In this document: in pieces, positions 5,924 through 13,779 of the stretch
Position numbering within the stretch: the first letter of the stretch is position 1
How the letters are laid out: the number at the start of each line of letters is the position of its first letter
Assembly (NCBI GenBank): GCA_045595445.1
Contig: JAZOAK010000036.1
Location: 1-32,717 of the forward strand
Source: RGIG3009 sp045595445
GTDB taxonomy: Bacteria; Bacillota; Clostridia; Oscillospirales; Acutalibacteraceae
Direction of reading: 5' to 3'
DNA length: 32,717 bases
The notes under the pieces: model-generated
What the model was told of the DNA's origin: nothing
Database searches by the model: none
Seen by the model: only the letters and a program-made list of their open reading frames with translations
Position numbers and translations under genes: made by a program

Positions 5924-7135
5924 ATGAATAAAAAGACTAATGCATATTTGGCGATTGGATATGCATGCAATCAAAAATGCAGATGTTGTCCAATAACAAA
6001 TAATATTAATAAAGACGAATTGTTGGCTCCTTGGGACAGGATAAAAAAGGAAGCTGATTTAATGCTTTCGTCCGGCGTAACAGATGTTACAATTTCTGGC
6101 GGAGAACCAACAATACATCCTGATTTCTTTAAAATCATTCAAATGTTCTTACAAAAGAACATTGGTGTTCATATATTGTCCAACGGAGAAAAATTTTCAG
6201 ATAAGACTTTCTTTGAAAAATTCTTAAAGATTTCTTGCGGCAAGCCTGTATACGTTACGACAACCTTTCACAGTTTTTCCCCGGAAGCTCACGAATTTCA
6301 GAATCAATCCAAGGGCAGTTTCGCTCGTAGTTTGGAGGGCTTAAAAAATCTGGATTCCAGCGGCATAAATATTGCAATCAAACACTGCATCACTGCCAAC
6401 AACTATCGTGAACTTCCACTATACATCGAATGGGTATTAAATAATTTTTCCTGCAATACCGAAATACAGTTATGGGGCATAGATGTCTGCGGTGTTAGCG
6501 ATACCTTAGCTCACGAAATGTATGTTGAATACAATAAAATTGGGGCATCTATTGAAGCTGCGTTAGATTTGTTTGAAAAGGACCCTTCAAGTAGTGAGCG
6601 GGTATTAACAATTAATAGTTTGCCCTTATGTATGTGTGACCCATATTATTGGGCATATTTTACACCTCCAGAAGCCGATAACTATATAGAACATATGCAA
6701 GGCGGAAGAAAAATGGATGCCATTTCCGGTCCTGCTTCCAAAAACTGTAACAGTTGTAGGTTTAGATCTTATTGCCCAGGTGTATATTACAGTAATTTTG
6801 ATCTGTTTGGAGATAAAATTGTTGCACCACCAACAAAAGAAACTCGAATTTTGTCTTTCACTCCCCGAATAGTTGAATATAGTCAGAAAACTGTCAATCT
6901 TACATATTTTTCTCCGTATTCTCAAATACAGTTACATCCAACTGGTTTCAGATTATGGAATGCACGTTTAGGTGAATATGTATTGTTGAGAATAAAAGTG
7001 GAGCAAATGAGCAAAATTCTCTTTTTGTTAGATAACGGTGTGCAAGATGAGTCCCTCATAGAAGCACTTTGCGTCATTGGAGTCGACGGTGCAGCGGTTG
7101 TTAAAGAATTGATGCTGAAAGGAATTATTGAGTGA
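5924..7135 (+). CDS. Radical SAM peptide maturase with SPASM-like cysteines
   Basis: The 403-residue protein starts almost directly with the cluster motif CNQKCRCC (Cys15, Cys19, Cys22, with an extra Cys21), followed by SGGEP at residues 58-62. Auxiliary-cluster cysteines occur at Cys236, Cys238, Cys275, Cys278 and Cys284, the last three as C-x2-C-x5-C, typical of SPASM/twitch regions of peptide-modifying enzymes. About 120 residues follow; their end (LLRIKVEQMSKILFLLDNGV onwards) has a winged-helix look, possibly a precursor-recognition element. GGGAGA lies about 8 nt before the ATG at 5924. The gene directly follows the precursor and overlaps the next radical SAM gene, so it is the prime candidate for crosslinking the Trp-x-Asn triplets. 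This is inferred from context. Confidence 0.9.
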   Translation: MNKKTNAYLAIGYACNQKCRCCPITNNINKDELLAPWDRIKKEADLMLSSGVTDVTISGGEPTIHPDFFKIIQMFLQKNIGVHILSNGEKFSDKTFFEKFLKISCGKPVYVTTTFHSFSPEAHEFQNQSKGSFARSLEGLKNLDSSGINIAIKHCITANNYRELPLYIEWVLNNFSCNTEIQLWGIDVCGVSDTLAHEMYVEYNKIGASIEAALDLFEKDPSSSERVLTINSLPLCMCDPYYWAYFTPPEADNYIEHMQGGRKMDAISGPASKNCNSCRFRSYCPGVYYSNFDLFGDKIVAPPTKETRILSFTPRIVEYSQKTVNLTYFSPYSQIQLHPTGFRLWNARLGEYVLLRIKVEQMSKILFLLDNGVQDESLIEALCVIGVDGAAVVKELMLKGIIE

Positions 7136-8520
7136 TGTTAAAATATAAATACCTAATTCCTTTTGAACGAGAGGAATTTTCATTCCAAGGAGCACATTGC
7201 TATTACAATGACACAAAATGCTTCTTACTGTCTAGCTTAGGTACAACAATTATACTTGACCGAGCCTTGTTGACCGAAATAGAGAATGTGACCGTTTCGG
7301 ACAATTTAGCGTTCAAGTTATATCAGCGCGGTTTTGGCACCGCATATAATAATCCGCGCTTTGTTGATCGCCCCTTCGAAATCAAGCCAACATTATTTAT
7401 GATTGATTTCACTACCAAATGTAACTGTAACTGTATTTATTGCTTACGCCATTTTGAAGATGTAGGTGACAGTATTTCACTCGAACAACTCGACAAAATC
7501 ACTGATTACATTGTTACATATTGCCAAAAACACGGAATCAAAAATATTTCTTTCCAGCCTTGGGGCGGTGAACCAATGATTGAACTGGAAAAGGTCATAC
7601 ATTGCAAGAAGAGATTCACGGATGCGGGTATTAATGCAGCCTTTACCATTCAAACCAATGGCCTTCTTCTGACACTTGAAAATTATAAGAAATTACGCGA
7701 TAACGATATTCATATCGGCGTAAGTATTGACGGGCTCGCTGAAGTGCATGACGCACACAGACTTGATGTTCGTGGTAACAAAACGCACAGCAAGATAGTT
7801 AACAATCTCAAAGCGATTCTTGAACAATATCCAGATTGTAATATTGGGACATTAAGTGTCAACTCCACATACTCAATGGATAATATATCTGAGGATGTAG
7901 ATTATATTGTAAATCATATAGGTATTTCTAATATTAAATTTAATCTTGTTCATCCGAGCGGTGGATGCGATTTTAACGAAGGAATTCTTATCTCCAAAGA
8001 AAAACTTCCCGAATATATCGGTCGCGTTCTTGATGCAGTAATAGAACAGATCAACATGGGCAATCGATGTTATGAATCTAATATTGCCGACAAGCTTTGT
8101 AATCTGTTGGGCCTTCCAAAAGACAATATGTGTAATTCTATGGGATGTCGCGGAGGTGTAACCTTTATTTCGTTTGACCGTGACGGAAATATTTATCCAT
8201 GCGAAATGATAGGCCACCCAGAAATGAAGCTTGGAAATGTTTCTGATGATGAAGACCTAATTGAACTTATCGTCAAGGCTCATGAAACAAATCCGTATTA
8301 TGCTGCCAGGAAAGTAGATTCCTGCAGCGGATGCCCATTCTTCTACTATTGCCGTGGTGGTTGCAAGGCATGTAGTTTGGCATACGGCAATGAAGCTATG
8401 CAAGTCGATGATGTTGAGTGCGTACTCAATAAAACTCTGTACCCTTTGTTGATCGAGATTATTCTTAACGATCCGCAACTTGCAGAAAAAATTATCGATA
8501 ATCAACATAGAATAAGTTAA
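7135..8520 (+). CDS. Radical SAM/SPASM peptide maturase
   Basis: This 461-residue enzyme has the layout of anSME-like peptide maturases. An N-terminal segment of about 90 residues precedes the radical SAM motif CNCNCIYC (Cys96, Cys100, Cys103), with an extra Cys98. A GGEP motif follows in SFQPWGGEP, then the strand ending in IQTNG and SIDG. The SPASM region includes Cys333, Cys338, Cys356 (in NIYPCEM), then Cys397-x2-Cys400-x5-Cys406-x3-Cys410-x2-Cys413, enough for two auxiliary [4Fe-4S] clusters. The ATG at 7135 shares its A with the TGA of the upstream gene, so translation is probably coupled. It may act on the same precursor as its neighbour, for instance on the other triplet type. Confidence 0.92.
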   Translation: MLKYKYLIPFEREEFSFQGAHCYYNDTKCFLLSSLGTTIILDRALLTEIENVTVSDNLAFKLYQRGFGTAYNNPRFVDRPFEIKPTLFMIDFTTKCNCNCIYCLRHFEDVGDSISLEQLDKITDYIVTYCQKHGIKNISFQPWGGEPMIELEKVIHCKKRFTDAGINAAFTIQTNGLLLTLENYKKLRDNDIHIGVSIDGLAEVHDAHRLDVRGNKTHSKIVNNLKAILEQYPDCNIGTLSVNSTYSMDNISEDVDYIVNHIGISNIKFNLVHPSGGCDFNEGILISKEKLPEYIGRVLDAVIEQINMGNRCYESNIADKLCNLLGLPKDNMCNSMGCRGGVTFISFDRDGNIYPCEMIGHPEMKLGNVSDDEDLIELIVKAHETNPYYAARKVDSCSGCPFFYYCRGGCKACSLAYGNEAMQVDDVECVLNKTLYPLLIEIILNDPQLAEKIIDNQHRIS

Positions 8521-8528
8521 ATTGATTT

Positions 8529-10289
8529 ATGAAAAACAAAGAATATTTTTATAAACGTTTCTCGGTTGGGTTGACTCTTGATGCAACTATAGATGATTTT
8601 AACCACTTTTTAGAAACTTACCATAGATACATTGCAAATTTTTATTTTTCTTTGCCTATGGGGGATAAATTTCACTCTCGCTCAAATGTCAGAAAACAGT
8701 TGCGCAATCCAGAAACCATAAATATGTTTTGGGAAATACTTTCCATAATTCAATCATACGGGATCAAACTGGAGCTTGTTTTAAACAACTGGAATGTTAC
8801 CGAGGATGACGTACGCGACGCAAAAAAGCTCCTAGAAGAACACGACATAAAAATCAGTTTAGTTGGCATAACTAACGATATTTATGACATTGTCAAAAGA
8901 GCTTTTCCCTCGCAAGAGATTGTTTATAGTTTTAATAACCGCACAAACACAATGGAGGAGTTTGAAAGGATTCCTTTTCGCTATGACGAAATCGTTGTAG
9001 GCAGACAAAACATTCGTAATTCAGAACTATTTGAGTGCATTCACAATCAAATGCGCTCAAAAGTAGTTTTGCTACTAAACAACGGCTGCTCCCACATATG
9101 TGGTGGTTGTACAACATTATCTAATTGTCACTCGTCGTATTATCGTGCAAAGTTCAATTATAGACCAGAATATTTGTATGCATTACAGAGCATTATGCCA
9201 TTCGAAATCCATAATGATTTGTTGGATCTTGAGAACATTGATCTTTTCAAAATTAATTCTCGTAATGCATCTTTAACTCAACTACGCGATTGCATAGACA
9301 GTTATATCAATTGTATCGAGGACGAGTATATAAAAAAGTCTATCTCCTATTATGGCCTTTGGGGACGGTTAGAGTGGCATGTTGAACATTACGATGAGTT
9401 TTCTTTAGAGAGAATCCGTGAATTGAAGTTTAGAATATACAATGGAGCTCCAGCGCCTGTTTATAAGCAAGCCGTAAATGTTTGTTTAGATTTTCGGGAT
9501 AAATATATTTTTGAAAACCACGAAGATGAATTTGTCAACCCGGATGTTTCTAAATTCATTCCAAAGCCGGCTCGTTCTATTCCTTATACATGCACGGAAT
9601 GTATCGTTGGCATTTCTAACTGCAGACAATTATTTGACGCCGTTTCTTTGTCGAAATTAATGGGATTAATCGCAGCATTGCGCAAAGATTTCAATAATAT
9701 CTATATGGAGATCCCCTCTCTAAATCCACAGGATTATTCCAAAGTAGATGAACTTTTAACAGCTTTGAATAATGAAGTATACCGAATCGATTGTTTAATT
9801 ATAAATGATTGGAGCACATTAGAGTATATTCGTTCACATTATAGCTACCGCATAGCCATCGGGGAGCAGCTATCTTTTTCAAAGATTTATAGTGTGCCGA
9901 ATGATTGCCATTGTGACAACAACGAACATTTCGGTGAAAACCTTATAAGTAATTCATTGAAGGATAAAATAGCCGAATTAGGAAACATTGCTTTTATCGT
10001 TTGTGATATGCATCCATATGGACTTTGTATTTCTAAAAATGAGAAAAACAAATTGTTTATCAACGTGTCACATCGTAATATTGCATTCAATACTTGCACT
10101 ATCTTTGGCAATTCTTCATGCGATAGTTTGTGCCTTAATACCATCCCGCAAGGGTGCAATCATATTATGTCATCTACGCCTTGGAAAACACATTGCAACG
10201 GGATTAGAGAAATTGTAGAGCGATATGATGTAATTGCAAAAACCATATTGGAAAATAGAGCTACTTTCATTATGAAATGTGAGGAATAG
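8529..10289 (+). CDS. Double U32 / UbiU-UbiV-like Fe-S protein
   Basis: The 586-residue protein resembles two U32-type TIM-barrel units in one chain. In the first half, a barrel strand (YDEIVVGRQNI) is followed by KVVLLLNNGCSHICGGC and then DLFKINSRNASLTQLRDCI, matching the U32 pattern in which a conserved LKIEGR-like segment follows the cysteines. Cys187, Cys191, Cys194 and Cys200 cluster here, with spacing C-x3-C-x2-C-x5-C. The second half (about 345-586) has CTECIVGISNC, a strand DCLIINDWSTLEYI, and many late cysteines (TCTIFGNSSCDSLC). U32 proteins include the Fe-S, oxygen-independent hydroxylases UbiU/UbiV and RlhA. A role in hydroxylating or otherwise oxidising the peptide is conjecture. 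No good ribosome binding site precedes the ATG, which is 8 nt past the upstream stop. Confidence 0.6.
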   Translation: MKNKEYFYKRFSVGLTLDATIDDFNHFLETYHRYIANFYFSLPMGDKFHSRSNVRKQLRNPETINMFWEILSIIQSYGIKLELVLNNWNVTEDDVRDAKKLLEEHDIKISLVGITNDIYDIVKRAFPSQEIVYSFNNRTNTMEEFERIPFRYDEIVVGRQNIRNSELFECIHNQMRSKVVLLLNNGCSHICGGCTTLSNCHSSYYRAKFNYRPEYLYALQSIMPFEIHNDLLDLENIDLFKINSRNASLTQLRDCIDSYINCIEDEYIKKSISYYGLWGRLEWHVEHYDEFSLERIRELKFRIYNGAPAPVYKQAVNVCLDFRDKYIFENHEDEFVNPDVSKFIPKPARSIPYTCTECIVGISNCRQLFDAVSLSKLMGLIAALRKDFNNIYMEIPSLNPQDYSKVDELLTALNNEVYRIDCLIINDWSTLEYIRSHYSYRIAIGEQLSFSKIYSVPNDCHCDNNEHFGENLISNSLKDKIAELGNIAFIVCDMHPYGLCISKNEKNKLFINVSHRNIAFNTCTIFGNSSCDSLCLNTIPQGCNHIMSSTPWKTHCNGIREIVERYDVIAKTILENRATFIMKCEE

Positions 10290-10290
10290 T

Positions 10291-11652
10291 ATGTACCCAG
10301 ATTATGATATAAAAACCATTAATTCGTTTAGAGATCTAATAGAAATTATGGCATCCGATCACAATACCGATATTGCTTTTTCGTGCATAAATCGAAATTG
10401 GACATATGGTGAATTGGTCGAACAAATCATGAGAGTAGCCGCATCTCTCATAGGGATAGCTCAGAAGAAAATTCGCATTACCATGAATGATGCCGTTGGC
10501 TTTACGTCGGTTTACATAGCAACAGTTTTGGTTGGTAAGGTTGCAGTCTTAGGAGAAGATCACTTGCCGGCATCCAACGATACCATAGTAATTACTGACG
10601 ATAATTTGACTATATATATCAACCAGGAACCCTTAGCTATTAGTGATTTGCCAGAACCCAACAATACGACATTATGTACGATATTACATAGTTCTGGAAC
10701 ATCAAGCGCGCCAAAAGGCATTATGCTATCGCAAAAGAATTTATGTTCAGATGTCGTCGGTGGTCTCGAAAAATATTCAATGCGGAAAGGTGATAGATTC
10801 ATCAATCTTATTCCATACTACCATGCCTTTGGATTGGTTTGTGATTTGCTCGGACCGTTTCTGGTTGGTGCTACGATATATGTTCTCGAAAACAAAAAAC
10901 TATTTTTGGCAGAAATGTCTCGTATAAAGCCAACGGTTATTAATGTCCCCCCTATTATTGCCGAAATGCTTCTAAAGTTGGCTAAGACTACCGAAAATGT
11001 TGATACGCTTACTGGTGGTTGCTTAAGAAAGATCCTTTGCGGCGGAGCGGGGCTCAAAGCAACCGTTGCACAGAAACTTCGCAATTACGGCATTTATGCT
11101 TATGGGTGCTATGGATTAAGCGAGTGTTCACCTTGTGTAGCAGTTAACAGAGATGATTGTTATAAAGACGGTAGCGCTGGAGTGCCTCTTAACTGCAATA
11201 AAGTTTCTATCGCCGAAGATGGAGAAATTCTAATTTCCGGAACCAATGTTATGCTTGGATACTACAATGATCCAGAAGCTACAAATGCGGTAATTAAAGA
11301 CGGGGTGTTGCACACTGGCGATCTAGGTTATATAGACCAAGACGGATTTCTCTTTGTTACAGGAAGAAAGAGAAATCTTATTGTATTTAGCGATGGGACT
11401 AAATGTTGTCCCGAAACGATTGAAGAACAAATCATTATTAACACTCCTGCGGAAGAAGTATTAGTGTATCAAAGCAAAAACACGGCAAGAGCTACGCTAA
11501 GCGCTAAGATTTATATTCTCGATGATTCTGCAAAAGGAACAGTAAAAGAATATATAAAAAACAGATTAACCACTTACAATTTCGATGATGTGGAGTTTAC
11601 ATTGGAGCCGCTTCCCAAAAACGCAACCGGAAAGATAAGGAGAAACATATAA
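10291..11652 (+). CDS. AMP-forming acyl/aminoacyl adenylation enzyme
   Basis: The 453-residue protein belongs to the ANL superfamily. The ATP-binding loop reads HSSGTSSAPKG (residues 133-143). YGLSEC, HTGDLGYIDQDG and GRKRNLI follow in order, and the catalytic C-terminal lysine is in NATGKIRR (Lys448). All core motifs are intact, so it should form acyl-adenylates. There is no fused carrier or condensation domain; a free acyl carrier protein is encoded 2 nt downstream, so the likely reaction is loading of a carboxylic acid onto that carrier. The acid cannot be predicted by eye. The ATG at 10291 is 1 nt past the upstream stop and has GAGGA in front; a GTG at 10279 is less likely. Confidence 0.9.
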   Translation: MYPDYDIKTINSFRDLIEIMASDHNTDIAFSCINRNWTYGELVEQIMRVAASLIGIAQKKIRITMNDAVGFTSVYIATVLVGKVAVLGEDHLPASNDTIVITDDNLTIYINQEPLAISDLPEPNNTTLCTILHSSGTSSAPKGIMLSQKNLCSDVVGGLEKYSMRKGDRFINLIPYYHAFGLVCDLLGPFLVGATIYVLENKKLFLAEMSRIKPTVINVPPIIAEMLLKLAKTTENVDTLTGGCLRKILCGGAGLKATVAQKLRNYGIYAYGCYGLSECSPCVAVNRDDCYKDGSAGVPLNCNKVSIAEDGEILISGTNVMLGYYNDPEATNAVIKDGVLHTGDLGYIDQDGFLFVTGRKRNLIVFSDGTKCCPETIEEQIIINTPAEEVLVYQSKNTARATLSAKIYILDDSAKGTVKEYIKNRLTTYNFDDVEFTLEPLPKNATGKIRRNI

Positions 11653-11654
11653 GT

Positions 11655-11876
11655 ATGGATGAGTTTATAAAAATTATTGAGAACGCCGTTTCGTCAAAAG
11701 ATGAGAAGTTAATAATCACTGCTGATACGGAGTTGGTCAGCGGTTTAGGTATGACATCATTGGATATGATGGTAGTTGTATGTGAATTAGAGCATAAATA
11801 TAATAAGAAAATTGCCATCGACAAACTTGTAAAAGCGAAGACAATAGCTGATCTCTATTCACTAGTCAAAGAATAA
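11655..11876 (+). CDS. Acyl carrier protein
   Basis: This 73-residue protein has the size and helix pattern of an acyl carrier protein. The phosphopantetheine attachment serine is Ser35 in GMTSLDMM, which corresponds to the D-S-L motif with Thr in place of Asp. It is preceded by TELVSGL and followed by the acidic helix VVVCELEHKYNKKI. AAGGAG lies about 10 nt upstream. It is the last gene of the operon, and a strong terminator follows at 11950. Pairing with the adenylation enzyme suggests a thioester-bound acyl donor, perhaps for the GNAT encoded at 4955. No phosphopantetheinyl transferase is encoded in the window. Confidence 0.9.
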   Translation: MDEFIKIIENAVSSKDEKLIITADTELVSGLGMTSLDMMVVVCELEHKYNKKIAIDKLVKAKTIADLYSLVKE

Positions 11877-11949
11877 TTTCAAAGAATATATTTGAAAGTT
11901 AACTGCTTTTGTATTTATACCGTAAAATATTACTGTTTTTAACTTATAA

Positions 11950-11994
11950 AAAACATCCTACCTTTGCCATTTAGTTAAGGTGGGATGTTTTACA
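11950..11994 (+). terminator. Operon terminator
   Basis: AAAACATCCTACCTT (11950-11964) pairs with AAGGTGGGATGTTTT (11977-11991) over 15 positions, including one G-U pair, with a 12-nt loop. The stem ends in a T-run on the plus strand and has an A-run on the left, so it could work in both directions. It closes the radical SAM operon. Confidence 0.85.
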
Positions 11995-12008
11995 GTATTA
12001 ATCAATAT

Positions 12009-12245
12009 TTACTTTCTAATATCCAAAATATTTACTCGTTTGATATATTTCTTTTTTAGTTATGCGGTAATTCGTTTAGCAGTTCTATCGGATTTACTAA
12101 TTAGTTCTCCAATTTTCCTTTGTGTTAGTTTGCCGTCTTTCTTAAGCGGATTAAAAATTTGCATTTCGTTCAAAGTGAGATCCAAAGAGCCATTTTTTTC
12201 AGTTTGGCACTTTGGGAAAGATAACAAGCCACTAATATTCGTAAC
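12009..12245 (-). pseudogene. Decayed winged-helix DNA-binding domain fragment
   Basis: On the minus strand a frame reads LTLNEMQIFNPLKKDGKLTQ, then RKIGELISKSDRTAKRITA, a TAA stop (12060-12062), and LKKKYIKRVNILDIRK. Ignoring the stop, this is a complete winged helix-turn-helix of the type found at the C-terminus of several Firmicutes regulators and AlbA/RecG-like ATP-binding proteins. The frame is closed upstream by a TAA at 12246-12248 with no start codon or ribosome binding site. The rest of the parent gene is absent, so this is a relic, lying just downstream of the Fic gene. Confidence 0.7.
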
Positions 12246-12258
12246 TTAATCTATTCCT

Positions 12259-12972
12259 TTACTCTTCCTTATACTCATGTGGGCGTTCTTTATAGTCTTT
12301 AACTTTATACTCGCCGATGGTGTCATATTTATTTGCTTTGGTCTCGGTGGGGGCGTTAGTTTCGTTATCTTCGCCGAGGATGGCATCGAAGAAAATGCGT
12401 TCAAGGTATTCATATTTTGAATAGATACCTTGTGATGCCCAAACGAGAGCGTTACGCACGTAGGCAGAGTTAGTTTTAAAGAGTTCGTGTCCAACCTCAA
12501 ATCCCAATGATTTTGCAAGTAGTACAGCAAACACTATAACCGTTCGTGTATTACCCTCACGGAAGGGGTGAGTTTGCCAAATGCTTGCAATAATACGAAC
12601 AAGCTTGAAAACTATATCTTTATCATTGTCGCCGGTTCTTTTGAGCTTGGCGATTTCTTTCATTGTTTCGTTTAGTCGTTTTTTAATTTCTTTAGGATAA
12701 GCGTAACGAACGGTATCACCGCCAAGGACGTCTTCGTATTTCACCATTTGAATGGTGCGGAATTCTCCAGCCCAATCAAATATTTGCCCAAAGATGTTGC
12801 GATGAATATCCTGCAAGGTTTCGGTGTTGAACTTATCATATTTATAATCATAAATCGCCGCCATAGAAAGACCGGTAATGTCAGCCTCTGCTTTGCGCAG
12901 CAATTCTGAATCTTTTATATCTGCTAAATTTTTAAGCATGTTAACATCATCATATAAATAAGGGTCACGCAT
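12259..12972 (-). CDS. Fic-domain protein (probable toxin)
   Basis: The 237-residue protein has the Fic active-site loop HPFREGNTR at residues 135-143, with catalytic His135. The conserved upstream helix segment DIHRNIFGQIFDWAGEFRT and the flap-like region around VRYAYP are also present. Fic enzymes usually transfer AMP or another nucleotide phosphate to a target hydroxyl. The consensus second glycine of GNGR is Thr here, as in many Firmicutes Fic proteins. The last 35 residues are charged and probably unstructured. GGAGGT lies in the final codons of the partner gene at the right distance from the ATG at 12972. With the neighbour encoded at 12976-13497 it forms a toxin-antitoxin-like pair. 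Confidence 0.92.
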   Translation of the reverse strand: MRDPYLYDDVNMLKNLADIKDSELLRKAEADITGLSMAAIYDYKYDKFNTETLQDIHRNIFGQIFDWAGEFRTIQMVKYEDVLGGDTVRYAYPKEIKKRLNETMKEIAKLKRTGDNDKDIVFKLVRIIASIWQTHPFREGNTRTVIVFAVLLAKSLGFEVGHELFKTNSAYVRNALVWASQGIYSKYEYLERIFFDAILGEDNETNAPTETKANKYDTIGEYKVKDYKERPHEYKEE

Positions 12973-12975
12973 TTG

Positions 12976-13497
12976 TTATACCTCCGTTACAAAACCGTAT
13001 CTTCTAAGTGTTTGCTCGAACACCGACAAGAATGTAATATTCCCATTTTTCCAATTTGCAAGGTCATTTTTAACTATATCACTTACGGGAATACCCTCGA
13101 TTGAAGTCATAGCATCTGAAAAGGAAATTCGCTTTTCTTTTTCGTCAGCAGATATGCTATCCATACCGCTTGTGAGATTTAACATTTTTAGTTTGCGAAG
13201 CAATGCTTTATCCAATAACTCAGCGGCGGTTTCAATATCGGCAAGTCTGATTATAATCTCGGGCAGCTCTGCCTCGTATTCTTTTCTCAAAGTGAGCTGA
13301 CTTGTTATTTCTTCAGCCTCTTCTGCCTTAATGTATTTGCTCTCAACAGTATCGCCATTACGGGTTTGCAAATATAAATATTGCTTACCGCCAATCGTCT
13401 TTTTAGAAATATATCCTTTGGGCAAGACACTAAGCTTTTGCTCAATTTCAAGTTTTGTTGCAAGTAATTCTTTGTATTCAAAAATAATATCAGTCAT
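12976..13497 (-). CDS. Fic-partner antitoxin-like protein
   Basis: This 173-residue protein matches, as far as I recall the family, the conserved partner encoded just upstream of Fic genes in Firmicutes. It begins with a charged helical region followed by the segment LPKGYISKKTIGGKQYLYLQ. It ends with the segment FSDAMTSIEGIPVSD, whose SIEG (residues 132-135) resembles the inhibitory helix motif ending in E-G of VbhA-type antitoxins, where the glutamate blocks ATP orientation in Fic. The exact Ser/Thr-x-x-x-Glu spacing is not met. An AGGAGG sits 7 nt before the ATG. Only 3 nt separate it from the Fic gene. Confidence 0.75.
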   Translation of the reverse strand: MTDIIFEYKELLATKLEIEQKLSVLPKGYISKKTIGGKQYLYLQTRNGDTVESKYIKAEEAEEITSQLTLRKEYEAELPEIIIRLADIETAAELLDKALLRKLKMLNLTSGMDSISADEKEKRISFSDAMTSIEGIPVSDIVKNDLANWKNGNITFLSVFEQTLRRYGFVTEV

Positions 13498-13520
13498 AAT
13501 GCTACCTCCTGACTACTAAT

Positions 13521-13577
13521 AGTATATCACAAATTAACCTACAAATCAACAATAATTTAAAAATTTGTAGGTTAATT
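13521..13577 (-). promoter_or_regulatory. Promoter and operator-like palindrome of the Fic operon
   Basis: On the minus strand TTGATT (13549-13544) and TATACT (13526-13521) have a 17-bp gap. A perfect 15-bp inverted repeat, AATTAACCTACAAAT (13532-13546) and its complement (13563-13577), overlaps both the spacer and the -35 box with a 16-nt gap between arms. This geometry suits repression by a dimeric regulator, possibly the antitoxin-Fic complex. Confidence 0.7.
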
Positions 13578-13608
13578 ATAACTATGCCGTAATCAAGATA
13601 GCAATTAT

Positions 13609-13779
13609 TCAATTTGATTTTCTTCGAAGTCCACCATCACTTGCAACAAACAAGGTGATACCTAAACAAATGAGAAAAGCGCCTGTTGATGTTGAGACCT
13701 TATATAAAAGTGCAAGATAGCCTGTCCGAACAGTAATTAATATTAAAATCAGCATAACAATACACTTAAACAGCTTCAT
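13609..13779 (-). CDS. Small two-helix membrane protein, 56 residues
   Basis: A 56-codon frame starts at an ATG with AGGAGG 7 nt upstream. The product has two hydrophobic segments, roughly residues 6-26 (IVMLILILITV) and 32-46 (GAFLICLGITLFVA), followed by a positively charged tail (GGLRRKSN). Nothing about the sequence identifies a function. Its strong ribosome binding site and clean hydrophobic pattern argue for a real gene. It lies at the junction between the AT-rich accessory region and the GC-rich core segment. Confidence 0.65.
   Translation of the reverse strand: MKLFKCIVMLILILITVRTGYLALLYKVSTSTGAFLICLGITLFVASDGGLRRKSN

Noticed and set aside
9087..9110. CxxxCxxC in the 586-residue protein as a fourth radical SAM site
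   Set aside because: It lies mid-barrel where U32 proteins keep Fe-S cysteines. No GGE motif follows and the surrounding segments match U32, so I did not call it radical SAM, though it is not excluded.
11980..12249. Hydrophobic 89-residue plus-strand frame
   Set aside because: It is the antisense of the winged-helix relic and begins inside the operon terminator. No ribosome binding site.
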